DNA of 64,000 nt from Ectocarpus siliculosus (taxonomy: Eukaryota; Sar; Phaeophyceae; Ectocarpales; Ectocarpaceae): NCBI GenBank assembly GCA_000310025.1, contig FN648236.1, positions 224,847-288,846 on the forward strand, given 5' to 3'. Below are positions 1-11,953 of the stretch, in pieces. The position numbers and the translations under genes were made by a program. The first letter of the stretch is position 1. The number at the start of each line of letters is the position of its first letter. Under the pieces are notes generated by a model. That model saw nothing but the letters and a program-made list of their open reading frames with translations, was not told the origin of the DNA and searched no databases.

Positions 1-22
1 CCCCCCCCCCCCCCCCCCCCCC
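1..22. repeat. Poly-C tract at the window edge
   Basis: The window opens with an uninterrupted run of 22 C. It lies upstream of the first visible MRE11 exon, so it is probably intronic. Long C/G runs recur in this locus (about 408-421, 6476-6507 and 4066-4080), mostly just before splice acceptors or inside glycine codons. Confidence 0.9.
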
Positions 23-454
23 GCTCCTATTCCGCCGCCCGCCCGTGAAACTGAGACCGATACTCTCCCCGCGTGTAAGGTTGGAGGGCGGATTGGGCGC
101 GCACACACACACCGTGCTTGCTCACATTCGGCGTAATTTGATTTGTTGAGAGGCACGAGTAGGGTAGTCAAGAGGAAAAAACAGCTCTTTGCCCTCTGAA
201 TGAAAGTATGCATGTCCCTATTGCATGTCGGGTGCCACCGTTGGAAAGGTCTACACCCCTCTGTGCGTCATCGTTGTCGACCCCCGGCGCGTGGTCGGTT
301 TGCTCCTCGCGAAGAAAGAGGTGTGGACAACAGGAACGCACCTAGTTTTGTTTCTCGTTGTACAGCGGAGTTGTTGGCGTGCAACAATATCGCCCGATTC
401 AACCTTGCCCCCCCCCCCCCCGCCGCCGCCGTTTCCCGCAAATCACGATAACAG

Positions 455-3400
455 TACAAGATAGAGAAGAGAGATCAAGTCTTGGTGCGCCTGAAGGTGG
501 AGCACTCGGACTTCCCGACCCTCAACAACCAGCGCTTTGGCAGCCAGTTCATGGGCAAGGTACGGAGGTGCACTCATGTAAACTAGTGCCGTATTCGTTT
601 GACCATTGACCTCGCATCCCTGCCGTGCCGTGACGGAGTGACATGCCCGTTTTTCGCCGGCCCAGGCTACGTGCAGGAGAGGGGGGATGGGATCGTTTTG
701 CATGTGGTCGCGGGCGAATGCATACAATAACACAATTTTCTTTGGAGATTGCCGGGTTGTCATTCATCCCCACGCGTTGCCATTCCTTTCGTCATGAGAC
801 CGTGGAGTTTCCAGACAGACCTACGATAGTCCAGATCTCCGCAACCTCGTACTCCTCGCAGAGACAACCGCCGCCTTGATGCGTACACCGCCGACTTGGT
901 GCGTACATCGTGTTTCTTTCCTAGGGTATGAAATATCCGGAAAATTGCAGAGAGTAGAGCTCCTATCCTTATGCGCAAAAGAAGGCAGCCCTACAGGTTA
1001 TCCCTGCGTAAAATGTTTTGCTAGTTCAGTTAAAAACCAATTCGGTCGTTCAACGTTTTAGTACAAACGCAATGCCGGTGCGTCTTTCAAGATTTTACGC
1101 TTCTTGTTTTTTTGTGCAAACGCCTGGTGTTTTTTGTTGTAAATGCATATTTCTCTCTGCTTTGTTACGAACGCCCCCTCCTTTTTTTTTGTTTACTACA
1201 AACGCCTTAAAAAAACAAATTCAGGTGGCGAACCCCTCCGACCTTCTTCTCTTCTACCGGCGGCGAAATGCGGGCGGGGGTGCCGCGGGGGATTCGGCCC
1301 TGGGGGGGGGCAAGTCGTCCCGTTCGGGTGGCCTCTCGGACCCGATCCGCCCGGACAACTTGGCCGATATTCGCGTCGAGGTATGCGTTACAATGTGTCG
1401 TGTTGGTACTTGATGTTGTTGTTGTTGTTGGTGGTGGTGGTGTTGGTGGTGGTGTTTGAATTGTTGTCATTGCGATGTGGTTGTCGTTGTTGCTGCTGAT
1501 TTTCTCGGAACTGTTTGCCGTTCCTGTGCCTTGCGTCTGAAGTTGTCAAACCGAACAAGATCAACTTTTCTGGCGTGGCCGGGCTTTTTCGAAACGAGAT
1601 ACAGAAAAACACGAGCCCGTTCTTTTTGTCAAGTTTGCGATTATAGTTGCATGAGAACATAAGCCGGATTTTCAATCCACTTCGGGACAGCCCAGTCTTC
1701 CAAGTCGATCTCACTCATGCCTTGCCTAAGTCACGCCAACCAACAAATAACGAACCACGCCCTCTATTTGGTGGCGGTGTATAAGCATTCGCCCCTTATG
1801 ATGTTTTTTTTTCAGGATTTGGTGACTGAGAATCTGGAGAACGCGGACAAGAAGCTGTCCCTTCTGGTGGAGCCGAAGCTCAAGATGGCTCTCGAGGACT
1901 ATGTCTACAAACAGGACGCACAGGTGTGGTTGTATTTTGTTATTTTCGGCATGGACCGCGCAAACCAGCTGGCCAATGAAAAGACACCAGTCTTACAGCG
2001 GGATAACAAACGCAAACACCTGTGTGCGTGTGTTTTATTATTGGCATCAATGGCGCTAAAACCGGCTGCCCAATGAAAGGACGCCAGTCTCGGTGCGGTT
2101 GAAAACACAGTGTAGTCCTACAGGCCATGATCGGGGACCCCGCGAGGGAGCATCATGGGGGAGACCAGACCAAGCCACTCTCCGGCTTGAAGACGGAAAC
2201 GGTAGCAGCGGTGTGTGTGTTCATGGTGTAGCACTGATGGCGCCAACCGGTGCGCCATTGAAAATACGCCACTCTCAGCGCGGCCGAAAAAACGTCAACC
2301 GTAGGAAAGGCCATGACCTCGGGCTCGGTGGGCAGAGAGACACTATTGAAGGGTGTTCTCCGGATGGAAGACACAATTGGTAACAGATGAAGAATAGTGT
2401 ACACGTGTACCCAAGTCTCTACCTTTCTCTCGTGTGGTCTTATTTTGCTCCAGGCGCCCTGCTGTTGCTGGTTCTACCATCTTCCCCCTTTTTTTCGTTT
2501 GGTACTGAGTATGTTTTTTTATTCTACGTCAACGGTCTGCTCTTTGTCTCCCCGGTGTTGATTGTGTGGGAGATCGGGTCGGTCGTAAGTGAAGTTTTGG
2601 CGCTGTGCCACACCCTCTTCCTCCGTCTTTTTCGCATCCCTGTCTCCTCTTACCATATCCTCCTATGTTGTCACTACCGGATCACTACTTCTATTCTCCC
2701 CGCCGCACCACAACAACACCCTGATTCGCTCCCTCCCCCAGCAATCGCATGGACGATGACCAGAATCTGGTTCGTCCTTATATATGAAACTAGCCGGGGC
2801 TATCGCCCCACCCCAGCATTGTAGGGATTGCTTGGTCAGTCAATGTTCTAACATCTACGGCACGCATTTGCATGGGTACACCCCCTCCGCAACAGCCCAT
2901 CGGAGCCCCTTTTCCGGTCGTTTTTTACCTTTTTTTTTCACGATTCCTACCCAAAAGGCAGTGCCGGACATGGTGAAGGAAGCTCTCGAGGGCACGCAGA
3001 AGGCCCTTCGGAAGGAGAGGTCCGCCGGCACCGCGGCCTTGATCGACGACGCTGTTTGCAAGCGAAACGAGAAAGAACGGGGGGAGGTGCGAGCGATCGA
3101 GATGAGAGAACATGCGACTACATGTATATATACACATTCGTGTATGCTTCTTTTTTAGTTCGCTGAGATTCGCTGGGCTCTTCGAGTCGCAACACGTCAG
3201 CCGTGTGAGCTGTTGAGCTTGGGAAACGTTACAGCTGGCAGTGAGCTGCCAGCGGTAGGGGTCATCATTGACAGTTTCCGTGCCGATACGTAATTTGTTT
3301 TTCAACATACCAATGAAACTTCCGTCACGCTAGTTCACGCGAACCGCCCCCTAGCGCCTGGTTGGCCGACAGTGCCGCGTACCCTCTGTAGGGGCAAAGC

Positions 3401-6400
3401 ACGGGACCAAACACACTTGTATTGTTTGCCAGGAAGGGGGAAATAGGTCCTGGTAATTCATTTTCCTCGCTCTCTGCGTTAAATTTTGCGTTGTACACAT
3501 TGTAGATTGGGTGCTTTATGTTTTTATTGAGTGCTTTTGCGTTTTTAGAAGCGAAGAAGTGCACACGGCCACCTGTAATGTTCACCTTACCGACCCCCCC
3601 CGTGCCGCCGGAACCCCCTTTCGTCCTGGCGTTAGCTCGAAGCTGAGAGGGTCAGAAACGCCGAGCGAGCCAAGGCTGCAGCCAAGCGTAACGCTCCCTC
3701 TTCCGGGACGGGAGGAGGAAACAGCAACAACGGCCGCGGCAGCAGCAACGTCCCTAGCGATATCGACGACGATGACGACGACATGGGTATGCCTCCGGCG
3801 CCGGCGGCCGGAGGTACGAGCACCCGAGGTGGAGGAGGTCGAAGCGGAGGCGGAGGGAGTAGCGATCAAGGCGGCGGCGGCGGCGGCAAGGGCAGGAGAG
3901 GGGCGGCGGCGACGGCTGCTGCTGTCAACGCTGATGAGGAGGAGGAGGAGGATGACGAGGAGGAGGAGATGGTGGGGGCCGTGGCGAAGAGGCGTGGTGC
4001 AGGGGGGAGGGGGAGGTCGGCGGCGTCGCAGGTGCGTGAAGGGAGCGTTCCGTAGATTTTCCTGGGGGGGCGGGGGGGGGGAGTGAATAGATCGCCTACA
4101 TCAATCGGGCGTGTGCACTATTAATAGTCGTGTAGCAGGAGTCAAAAGCAGTAGAAGGTGGGCGGGCGGTATGTCATACTCCTCTGCGTCACCATGGCAT
4201 CTAGTTGGTTGATGTTGGAGGGATTTCAGGTTTGCTTGACAAATGTTTCCAATATCATTGCTCGGCATTTTCATCGTCCGCCGATGCGGGCCTCTCTTCT
4301 CTTCTTGTACGCTTTCGATCTGTGGCTGTATTTTTTATTCTACCCAAGGCCATCACCCTCCTCTTGCGCTCCTCCTCCTTGCGGTGTGCCAGAATACGGC
4401 GCACGGGTTACATGGCGTCATATTACGTCAGAGTTTGGTCAAGCACATCAGAGGGCGCACCCCGGGTGGTAGCGGCATCCCAGTCGGTCGGGGTGGAAGA
4501 TCATTTTCCCCATCTCGAAATGAATGCTTCGGGTCATTTTGGCCTACTATCGAAGCAAAAACAACGCGTTTGTTTCGTATATGTCGTAGATATTAACCCC
4601 CCCCTTTCGGTCTACGTAACCCCAGGCGGCAGCCATCGACCTAGCAGACGACAGCGACAAGGACGATGGCGACGACGATGACGACGATTTCGACCAACCC
4701 AGAAGCAAAACGTCCTCCAACAAGCGGGGGAGTGCGTCCAGCGGGGGTAGGGGATCGAGAGCTGCTGCTCCCGCCGCAGCATCCACCGCCACCAGCAGTC
4801 GACGGCGGGGGGCGGCGGCGGCGGGGGTGGCAGCGCAGAAGCCTGCGGCGGCGGGACGAAGACCCAGCGCCCGCGGGGCCGGGCGTGCTAGGGTTAGCTA
4901 CCGGGAGGATGACGGGGATGACAGCAGCGAGGTATTGGATGAAGCTTAGCTGGTTCATGTCCACGATTTCGTGTGTTCTTTTGTTGTCCATCCGAAGGCT
5001 AGCACGGATATTGTTATAGTTTGTTCCGGGCGAGTATGACCTCGTTTCGATCCAAGTTTTTTTTTTTTTTTTGCCCAGCCCTCCCGCACTGGGGCCAGAA
5101 CGTGAAAGGTGGGTTCGAAATTTGCGTTGATTTATTTTTGGCATTATTGAACGGAGAGCGTATCGAGCAGGCGCCGCTTGTGTGTGTTAACCAGGTGTAA
5201 GGTGTGATGGGGCTGGGAACCTGCAGGGCCGTTGGGCCACAACCAGCGGCAGCGAAATGATGGCAGTACTGCCTTTTATCGGGCTAAATGCTATCGTTGT
5301 CTTCTTTGTGTCCTCGGGGCCATTTGTTTTTTTCACTATGAGATGAAAGGAAGCGTGGGTGGCGACTGATGTTCAGAGTTAACGTGGGGTCCGTGTTGAC
5401 GTCGAGGCCATCCCCTCTCCAGGTTCTCAACGGCGACTGCTGCTAGCGCCTCGCCTCCGCTGACGGTGGCCGATGAGGGTAGATGTGTCGTTGTGTGATG
5501 GAAAAATATGCGCGACTGTGTTCCTAGTTTCCCGAAACAAGTCTAGTTCCATTGCACTGCGTGACGCCGCGTTGACCGCCCGCTCTGTTTCTTGCTGAAA
5601 AAGCTGGACGAGGTGGCGCCGAGGAGAAGGAGGGGCGGCGGAGGCACCGACAGCTTCAACCCCGTCGAGATCGATGATGACGATGACGAGGAGTTCGTGG
5701 GTGACGATGATGGCGATGAAGCGTCGGAGTTTGAGGCGGACGAGGAGGAGGAGGCGGTGGGGAGGGGGAGGGGCAATAAGAGCAAGCGCAAGGTGAGATA
5801 GCTTGCATTGGTCGTAGTTGGAGTGAAGCGAGCTGATAGGCCTTCATTTTTGTCTGCTTCAAGTTGCAGCTAGGCAGGACAAGGCGCTGTTGTGCCGAGA
5901 GCGCGGCCGGGGTACAGGAAGAAGCGCCCCGCAAGCAGCAGCGAGGCGTGTGCGGTGGTTGCTTTCCTAGCTGGTTGCCGCACCCCGACCAAAAGCCGAG
6001 CCACACCGGGTAGGTCAGGGAGAGTTCGTGTTCGTTGCGATTTTCTTTCCCGTGCAGTTTGTTGTTTGCGAGAGGAGAGAAGGGGATACCGAGAGGGTGA
6101 GAGGGTCCAAGGGTAGGTAGGTCGCGGCTAGGGCATTGGGTGCGTTGGACGGTTGTTACATTCGCAGTGGTGTTCACTTAGATTTTTTCCGCTTTTCCTC
6201 CTCCTCCGTGCCCGCAGTTTTCCTATGGGTCAACATTGCTTGGACAGTGGGCGTTGTCGGCCATGGTCGAGACGTCACATTTTCGTTCTGGAAGGGTCCG
6301 CCCCATTCCAATCGGCACGGTCGATAGCATTAGCATCAGCTATAACTTGTCGCACGGCTACAACCTATGTAGTCGCACGGCCAAAAGTCTTCTGGGCCTC

Positions 6401-6901
6401 ACCGCTAACGAACGCCCCATTTTCGTCGAAATCGTCCCGCGAATTTGCTTCCTACACCCATATTTGTTCGCGTACCCCCCCCCCCCCCCGCGCAGGGGGG
6501 GGGGGGGCCCCCGAAACGAGCCGCCAGGTCGTCCCGAGCCGCCCCGGGGACGACATCGCGCGGAAGGAAGCGCCCTGCCGCGGCCGCCGCTGCTTCTGCG
6601 GGGGATTCTCAGGTGTCGGAGGCATCGTCGGCCGTCGGCGGGAGGGGCGGGGCGAAGAAGCGGCGGCTGCCGGCCTGGGCGACGGCTTCGGCCGGCGGCA
6701 GCAGCCGCAGGGGTCGAGACGACGATGATGTGGGTGGCGTCGTGTTGTCTGTCGTGCTGCTCCGGCGTGTGGGTTTCTCGATGTGCACCGTGTTTGAGGC
6801 CCTGCCTTGTGATGCAGGAGTTCGGGCTTCAAGTCCCAGAAACTTCATGTGCACAACAGTACAGGGTATCACTATCTTTTAATACCCCGGTCGGTTGTTG
6901 A
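455..6901 (+). CDS. MRE11: MRE11 double-strand-break repair nuclease, C-terminal part (5' end outside window)
   Basis: Mre11 is the nuclease subunit of the nuclear MRE11-RAD50-NBS1 complex, which processes DNA double-strand breaks. The phosphoesterase domain lies upstream of the window. Visible exons, all joined in phase 0: 455-559, 1225-1380, 1816-1923, 2958-3086, 3636-4031, 4626-4931, 5604-5792, 6496-6729 and a last short one 6818-6901. The first two encode the family signature of the Mre11 DNA-binding region: VRLKVEHSDF, then RFGSQFMGK joined across an intron to VANPSDLLLFYRRR. Exons 3 and 4 are helical and charged (LEDYVYKQD; VKEALEGTQKALRKE), as in the region leading to the RAD50-binding part. 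Exons 5 to 8 form a long tail of Gly/Arg-rich and Asp/Glu-rich stretches. All donors are GT. The 3' end is uncertain: skipping the last intron (donor 6730) would instead give a stop ending at 6882. The start of the 455 exon could also be 461. Confidence 0.87.
560..1224 (+). other. MRE11 intron with a dispersed repeat copy
   Basis: This 665-base intron separates the two most conserved visible MRE11 exons (donor GTACGG, acceptor TTCAG). Positions about 566-672 resemble two segments in dynein introns (55410-55520 and 57140-57215), sharing the core GACCATTGACCTCGCATCCC. Nothing coding is evident in it. Confidence 0.7.
566..672 (+). repeat. Dispersed intronic repeat, copy A
   Basis: A segment of about 110 bp matching copy B (55410-55520) and more weakly copy C (57140-57215). 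Shared blocks in order: an ACTCAT-containing lead, a TGCCG..TCGTT stretch, GACCATTGACCTCGC, a GACGGAG block and CCAGGCT. All three copies lie in introns and have the same orientation on the plus strand, so relative to transcription they are sense here and antisense in the dynein gene. Confidence 0.6.
1411..1457 (+). repeat. GTT/GGT triplet tract in MRE11 intron
   Basis: Imperfect GTT then GGT triplets starting about 30 bases after the GT donor at 1381. On the transcribed-sense strand it is G/T-rich, like similar tracts in dynein introns near 24277-24316, 43395-43427 and 50747-50797. Confidence 0.8.
1924..2957 (+). other. Long MRE11 intron with degenerate tandem repeat
   Basis: This 1,034-base intron separates exons ending at 1923 and starting at 2958. 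It holds three degenerate copies of a block of about 40 bases at roughly 1966-2001, 2061-2100 and 2247-2286, sharing the pattern GGC-CAATGAAA-GACxCCAGTCT followed by a GCGG. The rest is T-rich sequence without a recognisable gene. Confidence 0.6.
3636..6901 (+). other. MRE11 C-terminal tail exons, Gly/Arg-rich and acidic
   Basis: Exons 5 to 8 of the visible gene encode a low-complexity tail. It begins with a charged helix (LEAERVRNAERAKAAAK, exon 3636-4031), then alternates Asp runs, Gly-rich runs with Arg, Glu runs and basic KR patches that could serve nuclear import. Human MRE11 has a comparable GAR motif that is arginine-methylated; the same role here is inference. Codons are extremely GC-rich (GGC, GCG, GAC, GAG), and the acceptor before 6496 lies against a C-run followed by 12 G. 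Confidence 0.7.
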
Positions 6902-8864
6902 TCCAGAGGATCGCTGCCCCGGTGTTGCAACCCCCACAAGGGCTCAAGACGACTTCTTGGAAGCCATCCGCAAAGCATGACCGTGCGTTCGACAACTTCT
7001 GTCTGTGCTCTGTCATCCATGAACATACACATCACCACCGGCTACGACGGCACACGTCCGTTTTTGATTTCTGCTACAATTGTACAGGCTTCCGCTTCTC
7101 TGCCAAGAGCAACTTGTTTCTCGTCAACCCTTTGAGGAGTCGCCCGCGCTCACACCTCTGTTTGTCCCACGTCTTTTTTTGCTACACAATCTTTGTGTGA
7201 CTGTAAGCCCCCTTCGGCACTGCCTTCCTTGCCGCATGGTTTTTCTATCCAGGACGTCGAGGAGGTGTCCAGCGCCATCTCTGCGTGGGGCTCTGCACGC
7301 TGACGGAAACGTTTGGGCGTGTGGGTCTCACTCGCACGTGCGGGGGGGTCGTTTCTTGATGCGGCCAGGCAACGTCTTGTCTTGCCGGGCAGATATTTGA
7401 AGGTGTTGCGTTGCATCTCCTTGTAAACAGATCAGTCTCATTTTCGGGCTGCGTTCTCATGCGGCCCTGGGCAAGCGTGGTTCGTTTCTCGGCCCCATGT
7501 TTGTAAACAAAGTATGAATCATTTTCGTGGTTGCAAACAACGCCGTATTCAGCGCTGTTCTGTGAAACGCCCTCAACATGCCAGCACAGCTTGAGCAAGG
7601 GGTTGCATCGAGTGGCCTGTGTCGATAGTCTATTCCGCACCCGCCAGGGGTCCTGGCACGTTCTTTCTTGACCAGCCAGCAGGCATCATTGGCCGTGTCC
7701 AGCGGCTTGCAATAGGTAATCCACATATTGGCTGCGCCCGGTAGTCCGGGTTTGCGGATTTCGTTCATCAGCGGGTGGGCACAGACTCTGAATGACGGTG
7801 GTGTTTTCAGTCGAAATTTGCCGGCAGAAAGAGCGGCATCACTGTCTTGGCGTGGAAGTTGCCTCGGTGTACCGCGGGCTCAATAGGGTTGAACGTTGAA
7901 CCCGATATTGTCGGTGGTTCATTCTGTGTTCTATTGCAATTCTGTTGGCGCAGGGGACGTTGCGAACTCCTGGTGAATTTTTTTCGGGCTTCTTGTTGTG
8001 GTGCCGTGGGTGTACGTGGAGATTTCGGTGCGCTCGTCCTCTCCGTTGGTTCAGATTGTTTGCAGAGGCTTCAATCACTCTGTAGGCGAAGCTTGCAGTC
8101 GTTGTCCCCCTCTTTCTTTGCTAAATGAATGGACGCGGTGTACGCCCAGCTACAATAGAAACACCTTTTCGCACGCTGCAAGCCTGCCGCTAGTGCAGGG
8201 TTGCGAGCTTCTTTTCTCAATACTGCGGTGCTGCTATTGCTGCGGTGCTGTTGCGGCACTGCTGTACACCCCCGTGTAGCTCGTTGGGAACCAGTTCACA
8301 AGTGTAGATGAAGGAAGCACAATCGGGCTGCCTGGAGGCAATCGACCAATCTTTGAGCTCTCCGGAATACCTGCACCTATGAGGGCCCGTAGTGGCGCAA
8401 CTACCAAAGGCTCAATAAATTTTCACTACACACCAAGCGCAGAGAGGTTTATTCAAGGATTAGCTCGGCCCGCTGGTGCTGCTGCGTTTGGCCGAAGCCA
8501 TCTTGCCAATGTGTATGTGCACTTGAGTAAAAATACCCGCACCTCACATATTGCGTCCAGCACGCACCTCATACAGTGTACAGTTCGAAGAGGATCACAA
8601 CATCAAACATGAACTAATCTACATCTCAATTTTCGTCTAGACCGCATTGTTTCTTGCCGAACATGTATGGAGCCTCGCGACACAGGCAGACCTTTCATCG
8701 AAAACTTCGAGTTACGTGTTGTATAAGTTTTCACTCAATGTGAGGTTGGCCTCTCTTGGGTCTTTCTAGGTAGAGGCATCTTCAAGAGCTATATATTATG
8801 GCGACAATCCCCCCATTTTTCGTGGTGAATATATATATATATATTTTGTGAGGGGGGGGCACAG
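6902..8864. other. Intergenic region, no gene recognised
   Basis: No open frame here resembles a known protein, and none shows clean exon boundaries with conserved sequence. The sequence is T-rich on the plus strand in 7000-8300. It presumably contains the MRE11 3' untranslated region and polyadenylation site, but no signal is distinctive. An alternating TA tract lies at 8829-8844, just before the inverted duplication begins. Confidence 0.5.
8829..8844. repeat. TA dinucleotide tract
   Basis: A short alternating AT run next to the outer edge of the left inverted-repeat arm. No counterpart was seen at the edge of the right arm. Confidence 0.8.
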
Positions 8865-9042
8865 CTGGTACACAGATGGATTCGGTGGGGACGGTAAAAA
8901 ATATTTATGCACGGAACTCTGTGCTGCGGTGTGTCTCGAGGAGAGGACAACGAGACAGACACTGAGAGGGTCTGGCGCTCTCATACGGAGCACTCACAAG
9001 TTGGCAAACACACGACGCCGAGAGAAACAATTGGGCAAGATA

Positions 9043-10274
9043 ATGGCTACGCGTACGGTCAATCCGGTTCCAGAGCATGCCACGTCCCGTGAACAACAGG
9101 CTAGTGGGCATGAGCGCTGCTGTGAAGAGGTGGTGTGGGCCGGGTCACTGGCCGAGGCTACTCGGTGTTGCTACAAGACCGTCGTTGCAAACATACTAGA
9201 GAACGGAGCGCTTGTTAGCACCCAGGATTAAGGCGGCTTCACCGCTCTACACATTGCTGCGGGTGCAGGCGAACTGGGGGTAGTGCAGCTGCTTCTCCTC
9301 AAGGGAGCTGTTCTCGAGGCGCAGGACGGTGAAGAGCGGCGAGCTATGCATGTTGCAGCCCAAGCGGGCCATGTCGGCCTGACAGGGGCCCTGTTGGCTG
9401 CTGGAGCTGATGCTGGTGCTCGTTACGGCACCTATCAATTGTCAGCCCTGGAGGTGGCTGCCCGCAATGGCCGTGCAGGAGTTGTGAAGGTGCTGATTGA
9501 GCACGGGGTGAATGTGAACACGGCGAACGCGGACGGCTCCACACCCCTAGATTGTGCTGTTTGTGGAGGTTCCGCACAGGCGATCGATGCGCTTGCCAAG
9601 GCAGGAGCAAACGTCGATCATACGAACATCGGAGGGGATACACCTCTTCATGTTGCAGTTTTCTGGCGCCATCTCCAAGCCGCTCTCGCCCTGGTGAGGC
9701 ATGGGGCTGGAGTGAATATGGCAAACAAACACCAAAAGACCCCCCGTTTGCGGTAGCGTCGTTTCCTGGAAAAGACCGTGCCGCGGAGATGGTAGATTTT
9801 CTCTTGAGGTGGGGTGCTGACGACGATATGACAGACGACAGGGGCCAGAAAGCCGGACAATTTGGCTTGGTTATCCTAGAATTCGGATCGGTTGGGCACG
9901 GCGTCCAGGATGCTCAGCGCGCCACCCGAAAACAGCAACGTGTCCAACAGCTGTTGGCCAACGCCCCTGCCGACAGAGCCCGGCGCCGCCGCGGCCTGCT
10001 GGTCTTGTTCCGTGCTCATCCCGGTAGGGCGCAGTGGCGACAGCAAGTCAGCAAAGAACATGGGAACATGACGACAACGAAATGGAGCCGTGCTCGCCTT
10101 GTGAGCAAGCTTGTCGACGAGAAGGACGCCGCCAATGCCCAGAGCAGCCGCACGACTGCGGGTTGCGGCGAAGGTGGTGATGGTGCGCTTCGCTACGAGT
10201 GGGTCGGTGTGACGGCCTGGCTTATGGATTTGGGAGAGGAGGGTGCCTTCCGGAGGATTGTGAGCTACCTGTGA
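9043..10274 (+). pseudogene. Ankyrin-repeat protein pseudogene (left copy)
   Basis: From a candidate ATG at 9043 the sequence encodes several ankyrin repeats, for example GGFTALHIAAGAGELGVVQL, then AMHVAAQAGHVGLTGALLAA, DGSTPLDCA and DTPLHVAVFWRH. A C-terminal domain without ankyrin pattern follows (RARLVSKLVDEKDAANA, then YEWVGVTAWLMDLGEEGAF) and ends at 10274. Two lesions are visible by comparison with the inverted copy. One is a nonsense change at 9229-9231, where the right copy has a glutamate codon after TQD. The other is a one-base loss in the C-run near 9745, which shifts the frame for the last 180 or so codons. Ankyrin repeats mediate protein binding; no specific partner can be inferred. 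Introns cannot be excluded, but neither lesion coincides with a plausible one. Confidence 0.8.
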
Positions 10275-11930
10275 TGCCGCCGAGCGTACGTCCACAGATG
10301 TTGGTTGCGATGTGTGTAGCCCGCAGTCTGTAGTTGCTGCTCTGTGATACTTTTGGACACGCTGCTGTAGCGGGTGGGGGAATGACCCCAGCAAGTGTAC
10401 TTCCTGGTGACAAGACTATCGTGTCATTCATGGCGAATCTGTAAGTCGAGCACGATGGAGAACACACGTAATGACTCAAAGCATGATCCTTACGATCCTA
10501 CTGGTACGACAAAACAGAAGGAACGGCCGCAGACAACCTGCTTCATTGGAGAGTCTATCGAGTGAATCGGTTCCGAGCGAAAGCAACTGCCGACTACTGT
10601 AGACTGTCGGTCTTGAATATGGTGGAATGGAAATGAACGGATGAAGGTAACTTGCACCACTCCATAGTCTATCGACTGAGTAAGCTTCGTGCGACAGCAA
10701 GTGGCAACATTATGAAGTGAGATCCGGTCGCTGTACGGACGCTTCGGCAGGGGTGGTGAGGAGAGCAGCATGCCACAGGGGGGCTTCATCGTGGCCCTCC
10801 CTCGAACAAGATCACACGATTCTGAGCTGGTTGGACACGTCGCTGCTGAACAGAAATGGACTCGGGAGAGAAAATGAGGGTAGGCGGGGCCCGTTTCGGG
10901 GTAGCCAGGAACCTCCGATGTGTCTACATAGGATGCCGATTTCGACCTGTATGAGATATCAGTTCATCTATTCTGCAAATTCTTTGGATGGTAGAGCGCG
11001 AGATAGGTTCGTCGAAAAGAAACGGTGGATGCAGTTGGGACATCATGCATCTGTTGGCAGCATATTAAGTTTCTGTAGAATAAAAGGGTCTTGAGGATTT
11101 ACAGTCGAAGATAGTGGGCCTTTCAGCGCGATGTAGGTGTTGCGTGGTCTTCCCTACCTGAGCTCCAAAGCCAAAAACAGTGTGGGTTATCATCTTTAGA
11201 GTCATGCACGGAATGAATGACGCTGAACGTCGCTTCACTTTATACCGAAGGGCCATGAGCACCATTTTCGCTTCGAGGTCTTGTCGCATGAATTCGTGGA
11301 AGGTTGTGAGTTGCAGGACCTGATGACCATACGTGTTCTGCTCGGGGTGTGGCCCACTTGATATCTGTCCTTGAAATGGCACACCAGACGTCTGTCCTCG
11401 AAGTTTGGCAGCCTGATATCATGGTCGGTGATACTTGACGCAACTATATACCTATAGCGAGCTTACTGCAGACTTGCAGGGGAAAGAGGAAAGGAGAAAA
11501 TGTCTCGCCACTGATTGCCTATTACGCAGTATTCTGCTGCTGTCCACGTAAACGCTTCGAACTGGTGGAATGAAATTCATCCGAACTACGAGAGCCTTTA
11601 TCCTTGCTCGATGAGTATGTGGCCGAAATGTGTCGTTGACGTTCATTAAACGTTGGTGCAGCGTTCAGGTATTTTGAGATCAAAATCAGCACCGAACATG
11701 AAACACTGGCGCTCCGTCGAGAACAGCTGTAGGACTTGCCTGCGTTGAAACAGCACAACCTACCGACCAGCAAGTCGACTGCCCGCCGTTGCAGGCCTCA
11801 GAGGCCATTCTCATATCATAACAAACATATTTCATGTGCCACAATTCAACTCGATGGTTGGATGGCATTACATACACCCTGAAGCTCCTTGATATTTGTT
11901 CAATGCTGTAAAAGTGATATTTCACCAACT

Positions 11931-11953
11931 CTAACCCTAACCCTAACCCTACC
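11931..11953 (-). repeat. Interstitial telomeric tract (TTAGGG type)
   Basis: CTAACCCTAACCCTAACCCT is followed by a partial unit: about three and a half perfect CCCTAA units in the left arm. The equivalent part of the right arm has no such tract, so it was gained in the left arm or lost in the right. TTAGGG is the telomere unit of many stramenopiles and animals. Confidence 0.85.

Noticed and set aside
3511-4086. A 191-codon alternative frame across the MRE11 tail exon
   Set aside because: It ignores the clear acceptor at 3635 and donor at 4032. Its Arg/Ala runs are the out-of-frame reading of Gly/Glu codons.
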